Below, in pieces: positions 35,628 through 43,755 of a stretch of 64,000 bases of DNA. Each line of letters starts with the position of its first letter. Position 1 is the first letter of the stretch. This stretch comes from Billgrantia montanilacus (GTDB taxonomy: Bacteria > Pseudomonadota > Gammaproteobacteria > Pseudomonadales > Halomonadaceae), in contig NZ_QPII01000009.1 of assembly GCF_003336675.1 (NCBI RefSeq), positions 1-64,000 of the forward strand, read 5' to 3'. The position numbers and the translations under genes are program-made. Below the pieces are notes generated by a model. The model was not told the DNA's origin and made no database searches. It saw nothing but the letters and a program-made list of their open reading frames with translations.

Positions 35628-36389
35628 ATGCTGGAGCTGCTCTCGCCGCTGTCGGGCGGGCTGAACCTGGGGCTGGTGGCGCTGTCGGCACTGACCTCGG
35701 CGCTCTCCGCCGCGGCCGGCATCGGTGGCGGTACGCTGCTGATCATTGTCATGGCCCAGGTGATGCCGGCCACGGCGCTGATTCCGGTGCACGGCATGGT
35801 TCAGCTCGGCTCCAACGGTGGCAGGGCGGTGATGACCCGGCGTCATATCCGGATGCCCGTGATTGCCGCCTTCCTGCCCGGCGTGGTCGTGGGTGCGCTG
35901 GTGGCGGCCTGGCTGCTGGTGCGCCTGCCGCCAGGCGTGCTGGAACTCTGCATTGCCGCCTTTGTGCTCTACTCCTGCTGGGGGCCGGGTCTGCCCCATC
36001 GGGCGGTGGGGCGCACGGGTACCGTGGTCGCCGGTGCGGTGACGACGCTGCTCTCCAGCCTGGTGGGGGCCAGCGGTCCGCTGGTGGCCTCCTTCATCAA
36101 GCAGGGCATCGCCGAGCGGCTGCCGCGGGTGGCCACCTTCGCCACCTGCATGACGCTGCAGCACCTCACCAAAGCCTTCGTCTTCGGCTTCGCCGGCTTT
36201 GTCTTCCGCGACTGGCTCTGGCTGATCCTGGCCATGGTGGTGGCCGGCGTGGTGGGCACCTGGGCGGGGCTGCGGCTACTGCATCGCGTGACCGATCATC
36301 GCTTCGATTTCCTCTTCAAGTGGACCCTCACCCTGCTCGCCCTGCGGCTGATCTGGCTGGGCGCGGAGCGGCTGTTGGCGTTAGGCTGA
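35628..36389 (+). CDS. TSUP (TauE/SafE) family membrane exporter
   Basis: A 253-residue polytopic membrane protein of the TauE/SafE family, whose members are linked to export of sulfite, sulfoacetate or related organosulfur anions. About eight hydrophobic segments are visible. The N-terminal ALTSALSAAAGIGGGTLLI (about 20-38) and the second-half VTTLLSSLVGASGPLVASF (about 137-155) are the family repeats. It begins 13 bases after the DppF-type gene with only a weak ribosome site, so it is likely co-transcribed with the importer. This pairing could mean that the imported compound yields an anion that must be exported. Confidence 0.8.
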   Translation: MLELLSPLSGGLNLGLVALSALTSALSAAAGIGGGTLLIIVMAQVMPATALIPVHGMVQLGSNGGRAVMTRRHIRMPVIAAFLPGVVVGALVAAWLLVRLPPGVLELCIAAFVLYSCWGPGLPHRAVGRTGTVVAGAVTTLLSSLVGASGPLVASFIKQGIAERLPRVATFATCMTLQHLTKAFVFGFAGFVFRDWLWLILAMVVAGVVGTWAGLRLLHRVTDHRFDFLFKWTLTLLALRLIWLGAERLLALG

Positions 36390-36476
36390 AGGTCAGGCTT
36401 ATCCGGGAGCCTGCGTATTGCGCGTGCGCCGATGGAAGAGCACAGCGCACTGTTCGTGCTGAGGAAGGAGTCTGTC

Positions 36477-36911
36477 ATGACGCGCGTCACGGGTTTACTG
36501 CTACTGAGCTTGCTGCTGCTGTTGACCGCCTGTGCCGGCACCGGCGACCCACGCGATCTTGCCATCGAGCTCAGGCCCGATCGTCCCTTCGAGGTCATGA
36601 CGCCAGGGCAGCGTTACTTCACCTTTACCTTGGAAGCCCCCGCTCGCGTGGTGCTGGAAAGCCAGACCTTTCCCGGGGAGACGAGTGTGATATCGCCCGC
36701 AGGGCAATTGCTCGATGCCAACGGGGAGCTCGTGGAGCGCGATTGGATCAGCGGTACCGACAGTAACTTCAGGATCGAGCGTCGCCTGGAGGCAGGCGCC
36801 TGGTATCTGCGGGTAACCACGCCACATGCAAGGACCACCCCCTTCGGCTTCCTGGAGCGTGACTATCGTTATTCGGTGCTGTTAACGGTCGACGATGACG
36901 CAGGGGAATGA
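36477..36911 (+). CDS. Putative lipoprotein, unknown function
   Basis: A 144-residue protein with a lipoprotein signal: MTRVTGLLLLSLLLLLTAC, lipobox LTAC with the modified cysteine at about 19. The mature part looks beta-rich (RYFTFTLEAPARVVLESQTFPGE, GAWYLRVTTPH) and resembles a small pre-peptidase-type C-terminal beta domain, but I do not assign a family firmly. AAGGAG six bases before ATG 36477 fixes the start. It converges on the TonB receptor gene; a shared hairpin lies between them. Confidence 0.7.
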   Translation: MTRVTGLLLLSLLLLLTACAGTGDPRDLAIELRPDRPFEVMTPGQRYFTFTLEAPARVVLESQTFPGETSVISPAGQLLDANGELVERDWISGTDSNFRIERRLEAGAWYLRVTTPHARTTPFGFLERDYRYSVLLTVDDDAGE

Positions 36912-36934
36912 AAAAGCCCCGGCCAGGCCGGGGC
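36911..36934 (-). terminator. Intrinsic terminator of the TonB receptor gene
   Basis: GCCCCGGC (36916-36923) pairs with GCCGGGGC (36927-36934) around a CAG loop. On the minus strand it is followed by TTTTT (36911-36915), about 32 bases past the receptor stop. The stem may also stop rightward transcription from the lipoprotein gene. Confidence 0.85.
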
Positions 36935-36966
36935 AAGCGATCGAGACGCGAGCCTAGTTGTTACGG

Positions 36967-39159
36967 TCAGAACTCGTAGGTAGCAGAGAGCCAGAAGCTG
37001 CGGCCGTCCAGGGCGACGCCATCGGTGGCACGGCCTGTCTGGGTAAAGCGATAGGCCTGGTAGGTATCGCCTTGCCATTTGTAGCTGTCGGCCGCGCCGA
37101 AGTCCTTGTCGAGCAGGTTGTGGATCGTGCCGGTCAGGCGTACCTGGTCGGTGAAGCGATAGGTGGTGCGCAGGTGGAACAGCTCGTAGCCATCCAGCTT
37201 GTTGCCCACCTGCTCGTACATCGCCAGGTTCTGTCCGCTCTCCGGTATGCCGTCGGTGAAGCGCTCTCGTGAGGAGTAGTACTCACCCTCGAGTGTGGCG
37301 TTGAGCCTGTTGGTCACATCCCAGCCCAGGCTGGCGGTGAGCTTGTGCTTGGGCGTGTTGGTGAGCAGCATGCCCTCCTCCTCGCCGGAGGTGATCTCGG
37401 TATCGGTGTAGGTATAGCCGCCGCGGACTTCCCAGGCGGGAGCGAGGCGATAGCGTGCCTCCAGCTCGATGCCCCGGGTTTCCGCTTCGTCGATATTGAT
37501 CAACTGAGAAAAGCCGGTCTGCTGGGAGAAGTTGCCCACGCTGATACAGCCGGGGACGTTGCCGTCCGGGTGCAGGCAGTTGGGAGTTTCCGCCCCATCG
37601 GCGATGCGATCGGTAAAGCGGTTGTAGAAGGCGGTGCCGCTGATCGTCAAGCCATCCAGGTTGTCGTAGATGGCGCCGAGTTCGTAGTTGGTGCTCTTCT
37701 CGGGTTCGAGATCGGGCGAGCCGATGGTGATCGTCTCCCCCTGATTGGTGAAGCCGGTGATGCCGTCATGCAGCTGGTTGAGCGTCGGTGTCTTGTAGCC
37801 GCGGCTCACGCCACCCTTGAGCGTCCAGCGGTCGGTGGTGTTCCACACCAGGTAGCCGCGGGGGCTGAAGTGGCCGCCGAAGGCATCGTGGTGCTCATAG
37901 CGCCCACCCAGGGTCAGCGCCAGGTCGTCGCGCAGCCACCACTCGTCCTCGCTGAACAGCGCCCAGCTCTGCTGTTCGAAGGCCTGATTACCGGCCGCGC
38001 CATCCTCCAGCTTCGCGTCGATGTACTGGCCGCCCAGGGTCACCATATGGGCATCGATCGGCAGGGTGAGCTTGGTGTCGAAGACGATATCTCGGTTTTC
38101 CAGCAGGCGCGGCTCGCCCCCCTGGGCCTCGTAGCCGTATTCCGGTGCGCTACCCGCCGGCAGGGTACGGCCGAGAGTCTCGGTGGTGTTGTGCGTAACG
38201 CTGCTTTCCAGCGTCCCTGCCGCGAAGCGGCCGGTATGGCCGAGGGCAATCTGGTCGCGGTTGAAGCGCAGCTCATCTTCATACCCCCAGAACTGACCGG
38301 GCTCAGGGGCGCAGGTGGCGCGGTTGGTTCCGTCCAGCGTGCCGAGGCGGCAATCGTCGTTGGCGTAGGTCTGGCTCGCGCGCTCCGCATCCAGCCAGAC
38401 CGAGTTGCTGTCGTCGGCACGCAGCGTCAAGCGACCGCCAATCGAGTAGATGCGAGCCTCGGTGGGGCGCGGATCGCGACCGGCGCTGTCGGGAATCATG
38501 CGCTCGGAGGCGTCGCGATCGAACAGCCGGCCACGCAGCTGCAGGCCGAGGCGGTCATCGATCAGCGGCCCGGAGGTATAGAGATTGATGCCCTGTGAAT
38601 TGCCCGCGTCCCGGCCCTGCTGGAAGGTCGTATCCACCGAGACGCTGCCTGTCCAGGTATCGCTGACGGGGCGGGTGATGATATTGATCACGCCACCCAT
38701 GGCGTCGGAGCCATACAGGGTCGACATCGGACCGCGGATCACCTCGATGCGTTCGATGGCCGACAACGGTGGCATGAAGCTGGTCGAGGTCTCGCCGAAG
38801 CCGTTGGGCGTCACACTTCCCGAGGTGTTCTGCCGGCGGCCGTCAATGAGTATCAACGTGTAATCGCTCGGCATCCCGCGGATGCCTATGTTCAACCCGC
38901 CGGTCTTGCCGGTTCCCGAGCGCACGTCCACGCCGGGCACATCCTTGATCGCTTCGGCGATGTTCGAATAGCGCTGGCGCTCCAGCGCTTCCCGGGTGAC
39001 GACGGAAATGCTGGCAGGTGCGTCGTTGAGCGCCTGCTCGAAGCCGGCGGCGGTGATGACGATGCTGTCGAGACGGGCAGAGTCCTGCGCCTGGGCGACA
39101 AATGGGAAAGGCGTACTGGCGATCGCGATAGCTAGTGCGGTGCGACGGATGGAGGACAT
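36967..39159 (-). CDS. TonB-dependent siderophore receptor, CirA/IrgA-like
   Basis: A 730-residue outer-membrane receptor. Signal peptide about 1-24 (ending VAQAQ), TonB box region LDSIVITAAG (about 30-39), plug domain about 45-155 (SISVVTREALERQRYSNIAEA, IRGPMSTLYGSDAMGGVINII), then a 22-strand barrel ending with the aromatic WLSATYEF. The YSNIAEAIKDVPGVDV and SDAMGGVINIITR blocks are like catecholate receptors CirA and IrgA. AGGTGACCCC precedes the ATG. A Fur-like box lies 32 to 44 bases upstream. With the nearby siderophore ABC importer it forms an iron-uptake locus; ferric-catecholate as substrate is inference. Confidence 0.88.
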   Translation of the reverse strand: MSSIRRTALAIAIASTPFPFVAQAQDSARLDSIVITAAGFEQALNDAPASISVVTREALERQRYSNIAEAIKDVPGVDVRSGTGKTGGLNIGIRGMPSDYTLILIDGRRQNTSGSVTPNGFGETSTSFMPPLSAIERIEVIRGPMSTLYGSDAMGGVINIITRPVSDTWTGSVSVDTTFQQGRDAGNSQGINLYTSGPLIDDRLGLQLRGRLFDRDASERMIPDSAGRDPRPTEARIYSIGGRLTLRADDSNSVWLDAERASQTYANDDCRLGTLDGTNRATCAPEPGQFWGYEDELRFNRDQIALGHTGRFAAGTLESSVTHNTTETLGRTLPAGSAPEYGYEAQGGEPRLLENRDIVFDTKLTLPIDAHMVTLGGQYIDAKLEDGAAGNQAFEQQSWALFSEDEWWLRDDLALTLGGRYEHHDAFGGHFSPRGYLVWNTTDRWTLKGGVSRGYKTPTLNQLHDGITGFTNQGETITIGSPDLEPEKSTNYELGAIYDNLDGLTISGTAFYNRFTDRIADGAETPNCLHPDGNVPGCISVGNFSQQTGFSQLINIDEAETRGIELEARYRLAPAWEVRGGYTYTDTEITSGEEEGMLLTNTPKHKLTASLGWDVTNRLNATLEGEYYSSRERFTDGIPESGQNLAMYEQVGNKLDGYELFHLRTTYRFTDQVRLTGTIHNLLDKDFGAADSYKWQGDTYQAYRFTQTGRATDGVALDGRSFWLSATYEF

Positions 39160-39186
39160 GGGGTCACCTGCTGGAATGAAACGAGT

Positions 39187-39206
39187 AAATGATATTGATT
39201 ATCAAA
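39187..39206 (-). promoter_or_regulatory. Fur-like box upstream of the TonB receptor gene
   Basis: GATATTGATTATC (39191-39203) matches GATAAT-N-ATTATC with one mismatch, and flanking bases extend the symmetry. It lies about 30 to 45 bases upstream of the receptor start, where Fur would block the promoter in iron-rich cells. Confidence 0.7.
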
Positions 39207-39240
39207 CGCAGGTGATTCTATTGCGGAAAGTCTCCTTTGT

Positions 39241-40233
39241 TCAGTGGGAGAAGCCACAACGATTCGTTGCGGTATCCGCAACGCCCAGCTGGCGGGATTC
39301 GGCCGGGGAGCCGCAGTGAGCTTGGCTGCGCCCGGCAGGGCGCCACTCGGATGGCACGGACTGGCGCAGGCACTCGAGCAGCGCGGTGACGCGGCGAGGT
39401 CGAGGGCCGAAAGCGTAAAGCAGTGTCACGGGAACGGGGGCGGCGCTCCACTCCGGCAGGCAGCGAACCAGGGAGCCGGGGTGGGCGCGCTCTCGCATGG
39501 TCGCCAGCCATACAGGCATCATGCCGAGGCCATGGCCCCGGGCGATCGCATCGCCATGCAGGATGTGCTGATCGACACGAAAGCGCGAATCCGGTGGCTG
39601 GAAGTGAAACTCCCCCCGGGCCGGATGGGTGAGCGTAAGCCCCTGTTCGGTTTCGCCCAACAGGTCGATCCAGGCGTGACGGGGCAGCTCACGAGGATGT
39701 CGTGGCTCGCCGCAACTAGCGAAATAGTCGGGGTGGCCGTACAGGCCTCGATCGAGCCAGCCGAGGACTTCCTGGCGCAGCTCGCAGCCAGGCACCTCTC
39801 CCAGCCATACGGTCACTGCCTGGCTGTCGGCGGATAGAGGGGGCGAGGCAGAGGTCTGCAGCGTGAGACGTATTCCGGGATGGCAATCCATGAACGCTGC
39901 CAGCGACTTAGACAACCAGCTGCGCGCCAGGGCATTGTGCGTGGCCACATGCAACTCACCACTGACTTCCTCGCTCAGCTCGTCCAGCGCCTGTCGGCCC
40001 TGTTTGGCGAGCTCGAGAATCTGGCGGCAGTAGGCATGAAAGAGCTGGCCCGCCTCGGTGGGCAGGAGCCGATTCGATTGACGACGCAGCAGTGGCTGAC
40101 CCAGCTGGCGCTCGAGCTGGGAGATACGTCGGCTCAGCGTCGACTTGGCCAGGTCAAGGGTACGGGCGCTGCGGGTCAGGCTGCCGGAGCGCATGACATG
40201 ATCGAAGGCGAGCAGCTCGTCGAGAGCGTACAT
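39241..40233 (-). CDS. LysR-family transcriptional regulator
   Basis: A 330-residue LysR-type regulator. The N-terminal winged helix (about 1-60) reads LLAFDHVMRSGSLTRSARTLDLAKSTLSRRISQLERQLGQPLLRR; the effector domain follows from about 90. GGGGATTGCC precedes ATG 40233; a longer in-frame start at 40302 would run through putative operator motifs. It lies between the receptor and the siderophore importer and is divergent from the latter, so it probably regulates one or both. The C-terminal 35 residues (after WRPAGRS) are rich in Cys/His and not typical of the family. Confidence 0.85.
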   Translation of the reverse strand: MYALDELLAFDHVMRSGSLTRSARTLDLAKSTLSRRISQLERQLGQPLLRRQSNRLLPTEAGQLFHAYCRQILELAKQGRQALDELSEEVSGELHVATHNALARSWLSKSLAAFMDCHPGIRLTLQTSASPPLSADSQAVTVWLGEVPGCELRQEVLGWLDRGLYGHPDYFASCGEPRHPRELPRHAWIDLLGETEQGLTLTHPARGEFHFQPPDSRFRVDQHILHGDAIARGHGLGMMPVWLATMRERAHPGSLVRCLPEWSAAPVPVTLLYAFGPRPRRVTALLECLRQSVPSEWRPAGRSQAHCGSPAESRQLGVADTATNRCGFSH

Positions 40234-40265
40234 GGCAATCCCCGCGTAGGTGCACGTAGAAAAGT

Positions 40266-40417
40266 CGTTGCACGTTGTAAAATCGGTTTGCCTTGCAAAC
40301 AAGTGAACGTTGCAACACGAGCAACAGTGTACCCGGTGGCATATCTAATGAAAACGATTCTTGTTAAGATTGATCTACCCTGCGGGTCGTTGCACCTCCG
40401 GCAACGCATCGTTGCAT
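40266..40417. promoter_or_regulatory. Cluster of GTTGCA motifs in the LysR/importer divergent promoter
   Basis: CGTTGCAC occurs at 40266-40273 and 40388-40395, CGTTGCAAC at 40308-40316 and CGTTGCAT at 40410-40417. Related or inverted forms (CGTTGTAA 40273-40280, TTGCAAAC 40293-40300, GCAAC 40321-40325, GCAACG 40401-40406) lie between. Such density within 152 bases suggests an operator array, most simply for the LysR regulator. Confidence 0.5.
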
Positions 40418-40440
40418 GGAGGTGTGGCTGGGTAGCTTGT

Positions 40441-40457
40441 GATAATAATTCGCATTA
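40441..40457 (+). promoter_or_regulatory. Fur-like box upstream of the siderophore importer operon
   Basis: TGATAAT-A-ATTCGCA (from 40440) matches the 7-1-7 Fur palindrome TGATAAT-N-ATTATCA in 12 of 14 positions. It lies 30 to 45 bases upstream of the binding-protein start at 40487. Confidence 0.6.
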
Positions 40458-40486
40458 AATGTTGGTCTGCTACGAGGAGGCTTCGA

Positions 40487-41422
40487 ATGGGAACTGGGCG
40501 ATTCTGCGACAAGGTGATGGGTGGCACCTTGCTGGCCGTTGCCATGCTCGCGCTGATGCCGCTGTCGGCCTGGGCCGAGCGTAGCGTGGAAACCGCCTAT
40601 GGCGTGGTGACGGTGCCGGAAGCGCCGCAGCGTGTGGTCACCCTCCATGAGGGAGCCCTGGATGTGGCGGTGGCGACCGGAGTTACCCCGCTGGGTGCCG
40701 TCACCACCCGTGGTGGTGACAACGTGGCGCGTTACCTGGCGCCACACTTCGACGATATCGCCATCGTCGGGGTAGTGCGCGAGATCAACCTCGAGGCCGT
40801 GCTCGCCCTCGAGCCGGACCTGATCCTGGCCCCGCCACAGCTGGCTGAGGCGCAGTATCGGCTGCTTTCGCGCATGGCGCCTACCGTCGTACCCCGGAAC
40901 GAAGGGCTTGATCCCGAAGCCTGGCGCAGCGAGACGCGCCTGTTTGCCCAGGCCCTGGGACGCGAGGCGGAAGGCGAAGCGGCGCTGGATGACGTCGACG
41001 CCCGCGCGGCAGAGCTTGCCGAGCGCATGGCGGCCGACGAGCGACCCAGCGCCGTGCTGGTGCGCTGGATGCCGCAAGGGCCCATGGTCATGTCCGAAGC
41101 GCTGTTCACCGCCGGGCTGCTGCGCGCCGCCGGTGTGGCGATTCACGATGCCGGCCTGGTGCGTGAGGGCGTGCCGCACAGTGACCCGCTCAGCTTCGAG
41201 AACCTTTCCCGCGTCGATGCCGACTGGCTGTTCCTGGCAACCCTCAATGAAGAGGGGCGCGAGGCGCTGGAGGCCGCCAAGGCGTCGCCGGCCTTTGCGC
41301 GGCTCGATGTGGTCGCCCGCGACCGGGTCGTGCCGGTCGACGGCCAGCTGTGGACGAGCGCCACCGGCCCGCTGGCGGCCCAGGCCATCCTCGACCAGCT
41401 AGACGCCGCGCTGTCACCCTGA
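40487..41422 (+). CDS. Iron-siderophore ABC transporter substrate-binding protein
   Basis: A 311-residue periplasmic protein of the FecB/FhuD class. The signal peptide is about 1-31 (VAMLALMPLSAWA-E). The bilobed fold is seen in VPEAPQRVVTLHEGALDVAVATG, ALEPDLILAPP, and the second-lobe parts VLVRWMPQGPMV and ADWLFLATLN. GAGGAGG precedes ATG 40487. It heads an operon of binding protein, two permeases and an ATPase; the stop overlaps the next start (TGATG). Citrate- or catecholate-type ferric complexes are the likely ligands. Confidence 0.88.
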   Translation: MGTGRFCDKVMGGTLLAVAMLALMPLSAWAERSVETAYGVVTVPEAPQRVVTLHEGALDVAVATGVTPLGAVTTRGGDNVARYLAPHFDDIAIVGVVREINLEAVLALEPDLILAPPQLAEAQYRLLSRMAPTVVPRNEGLDPEAWRSETRLFAQALGREAEGEAALDDVDARAAELAERMAADERPSAVLVRWMPQGPMVMSEALFTAGLLRAAGVAIHDAGLVREGVPHSDPLSFENLSRVDADWLFLATLNEEGREALEAAKASPAFARLDVVARDRVVPVDGQLWTSATGPLAAQAILDQLDAALSP

Positions 41423-42444
41423 TGTTGGCAATGCAGCACTCGGGCCTGCTCCCGGACCGCCGGCTCTATAGAGCGATGGCGGGTCTGTCGGTCTTGTTGG
41501 TACTGGTCTGCCTGGCGAGCCTGCTGCTGGGCGCCGGCGATGTCGGTCCGGCCCGGGCCTGGGCCATGCTCATAGGGCAGAGCGACCCGGAAGCCAGGTT
41601 CGTGCTGGAATCGCTGCGCCTGCCGCGCACCCTGGTTGGCCTGGTGGTCGGCATGGCGCTTGGCGTGGCTGGCGCCCTGCTGCAGGCGGTGACCCGCAAT
41701 CCCCTGGCCGAGCCGGGGCTCCTAGGTGTCAGCGCTGGCGCCGCCTTTGCCGTGGCGCTGGCGTTGGTGCTTGGTGCCACGGCAACGACGATGCGGATCG
41801 GTGTGGCGCAGTTCGGCGCCATGGCGGGCTGTCTCTGCGTACTTGGTGTGGCTCGGGTAAGCGGTGCCGGCAACGACCCGGTCCGGCTGGTGCTGGCCGG
41901 TGCCGCCCTGACGGGCCTGCTCCTCTCGCTCACCTCGCTGCTGCTGCTGTTCGACCAGCGCGCCGCCGACGAGATCCGTTTCTGGATCGTGGGCAGCCTG
42001 GCCGGGCGCCGGCTCGAGCATCTTGTCGCCCTCATGCCCAGCCTGCTGGTGGCGGTTGCGCTGATTCTTGCCGTGGCACGCCCGCTGGCCGCGCTGTCGC
42101 TGGGTGAGCGGGTCGCCAGTGGCCTGGGGCATCGCCCCGGCTTGATTCGGCTGCTGGTCATCGTGGCCGTGGCGCTACTGGTGGGTGCCGCCACCGCCAC
42201 GGCCGGTCCCATCGCCTTCGTGGGTCTGGTGGTGCCGTTTGCGGCCCGAGCCCTGGCCGGCCCCGATATCCGCCGTACGCTATGGCTGTGCCTGCCGCTG
42301 GGGCCGCTGATGGTGATCACGGCAGATATTATCTCCCGTTTGCTGGTGGCACCCTCCGAGCTGCCACTGGGTGTGCTCACCGCACTGTGCGGCGCGCCGG
42401 TGCTGGTCGCCGTGGTGCGGGCGCGCCGTATGTCAACGCTTTAG
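41422..42444 (+). CDS. FecCD-family iron-siderophore permease (first)
   Basis: A 340-residue inner-membrane permease with about ten hydrophobic segments. FecCD landmarks are SLRLPRTLVGLVVGMALGVAGALLQAVTRNPLAEPGLLGVSAGAA (about 54-98) and the ATPase-contacting GHRPGLIRLL region, plus GPIAFVGLVVPFAARALAGPD. It starts at TGATG overlapping the binding-protein stop and forms a heterodimer with the second permease. Its stop is the first base triplet of an inverted-repeat element (42443-42585), which separates it from the second permease gene. Confidence 0.9.
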   Translation: MLAMQHSGLLPDRRLYRAMAGLSVLLVLVCLASLLLGAGDVGPARAWAMLIGQSDPEARFVLESLRLPRTLVGLVVGMALGVAGALLQAVTRNPLAEPGLLGVSAGAAFAVALALVLGATATTMRIGVAQFGAMAGCLCVLGVARVSGAGNDPVRLVLAGAALTGLLLSLTSLLLLFDQRAADEIRFWIVGSLAGRRLEHLVALMPSLLVAVALILAVARPLAALSLGERVASGLGHRPGLIRLLVIVAVALLVGAATATAGPIAFVGLVVPFAARALAGPDIRRTLWLCLPLGPLMVITADIISRLLVAPSELPLGVLTALCGAPVLVAVVRARRMSTL

Positions 42445-42585
42445 GCTTCGTCTGAAAAGTGCCTGCGCTTGGCCATACGGCGTTAAAAATAAGCTCAAAG
42501 TACTCATTTACACCCCGTAAACTCCGTCTTTTCGCTGATTTTTTCCTTGTCTGACCTTCGCTCGCCGACTTTTCAGACGAAGCCT
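42443..42585. repeat. 143-base element with 18-base perfect terminal inverted repeats
   Basis: AGGCTTCGTCTGAAAAGT (42443-42460) is exactly inverted as ACTTTTCAGACGAAGCCT (42568-42585). The interior holds a smaller palindrome, ACTCATTTAC-ACCCC-GTAAACTCCG, placed as in the element at 31327-31466. No gene is present. The size and ends resemble a MITE-like or REP-type intergenic element inserted between two permease genes of one operon. Confidence 0.75.
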
Positions 42586-42621
42586 CTAGGCGATATGAAA
42601 TGGGAAAGGGAGAAACGCCTC

Positions 42622-43755
42622 ATGCGCTGTGAAGCACCCGTCGAAAGCCAGGTCCGGCAGCGTGCCGCCGAGGGTCGCGATGATGGGGAAGCCGGCATAG
42701 CCGCGCCGGCGGGGCATTGGCGCCTGGCTTGGCTGCCCCCTGGCGATGCCGTGCCCTGCAGCCTGTTGATCGACCGGCGCGCTTTCACGGCCTGCCTGCT
42801 TCTGCTGGCAGCGCTGATGGCGGCGTCACTTGCCTATCTCGCCATGGGTAGCAGCGGCCTGGCGCCTCGGGCGGTGCTGCCGGCCCTCGTCGGACGCGGC
42901 GAGATGATGGCCGTGTTCCTGGTGCAGGAGCTGCGCCTGCCGCGGCTTGTCGCCGCCTGCCTGACCGGTGCCGCCTTTGGTGTGGCCGGCTGCTTGATGC
43001 AGACCTTGGCACGCAACCGCCTGGCCACGCCGGGTATCATCGGGATCGACAACGGCGCCACCGCCTTTGCCGTGGCCTCCGTGGTCGGCCTTGGCGTTTC
43101 CCTGGCGCCCCCCGCCATGGCCCTGGCGGGGGCGGCTACCGCCGCGGCAATCACCTTCGGCCTGGCGGCAGGCGGCGGTACCCGCGGCTATCGCTTCATC
43201 ATCGCCGGCATAGGCGTCGGCGCCGTGTTTGGCGCTATTACCCAACTGCTGCTGGCCAAGGTCGCCATCGACACCGCCAATGCCGCCTATCCCTGGACCG
43301 TCGGCTCGCTCAATGCCCGGCCGGCCGGTGCCGTCACACTGCTCGCCATAGGGCTGGCGGTCGGCCTTGCCGCCGCGCTAGGGCTGACCCGCTCACTTTC
43401 GCTACTGCGCTTTTCCGATGCCGTGGCCACCACGCTCGGCATCCATGTCGCGCGGCGGCGCTGGCAGGTGCTAGTGGTCTCGGTACTGCTCACCGGCCTG
43501 GCGGTCGCGGTGGCCGGCCCGGTGGGGCTGGTCGGCTTGATCGGCCCCGAGATCGCCCGCTCGCTCTCCTCGCCGCGGGGCGTGCCGGTGGTTGCCTCGG
43601 CGCTGGCCGGGGCGCTGGTGATGGTGCTGGCCGACCTGGCAGGCAGAGTGCTGCTCGCTCCCATCGAGATCCCGGTGGGCATCGTCACCTCCGTGGTGGG
43701 CGGCCCCTGGCTGCTGTGGATACTGCTGAGACCGGCCTCGAGGAACCTGGCATGA
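42622..43755 (+). CDS. FecCD-family iron-siderophore permease (second)
   Basis: A 377-residue permease with about ten hydrophobic segments after an unusual N-terminal hydrophilic tail of some 50 residues (RCEAPVESQVRQRAAEG). FecCD motifs: LRLPRLVAACLTGAAFGVAGCLMQTLARNRLATPGIIGID and GPVGLVGLIGPEIARSL. ATG 42622 has GGGAG nine bases upstream; ATG 42595 and a TTG at 42547 inside the repeat element are alternatives. Its stop overlaps the ATPase start (ATGA). In Fec/Fhu systems two such subunits form the channel. Confidence 0.86.
   Translation: MRCEAPVESQVRQRAAEGRDDGEAGIAAPAGHWRLAWLPPGDAVPCSLLIDRRAFTACLLLLAALMAASLAYLAMGSSGLAPRAVLPALVGRGEMMAVFLVQELRLPRLVAACLTGAAFGVAGCLMQTLARNRLATPGIIGIDNGATAFAVASVVGLGVSLAPPAMALAGAATAAAITFGLAAGGGTRGYRFIIAGIGVGAVFGAITQLLLAKVAIDTANAAYPWTVGSLNARPAGAVTLLAIGLAVGLAAALGLTRSLSLLRFSDAVATTLGIHVARRRWQVLVVSVLLTGLAVAVAGPVGLVGLIGPEIARSLSSPRGVPVVASALAGALVMVLADLAGRVLLAPIEIPVGIVTSVVGGPWLLWILLRPASRNLA

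Noticed and set aside
36432..36476. Longer start for the lipoprotein at 36432
   Set aside because: It would place 15 hydrophilic residues before the lipoprotein signal; ATG 36477 has AAGGAG and gives a normal signal.
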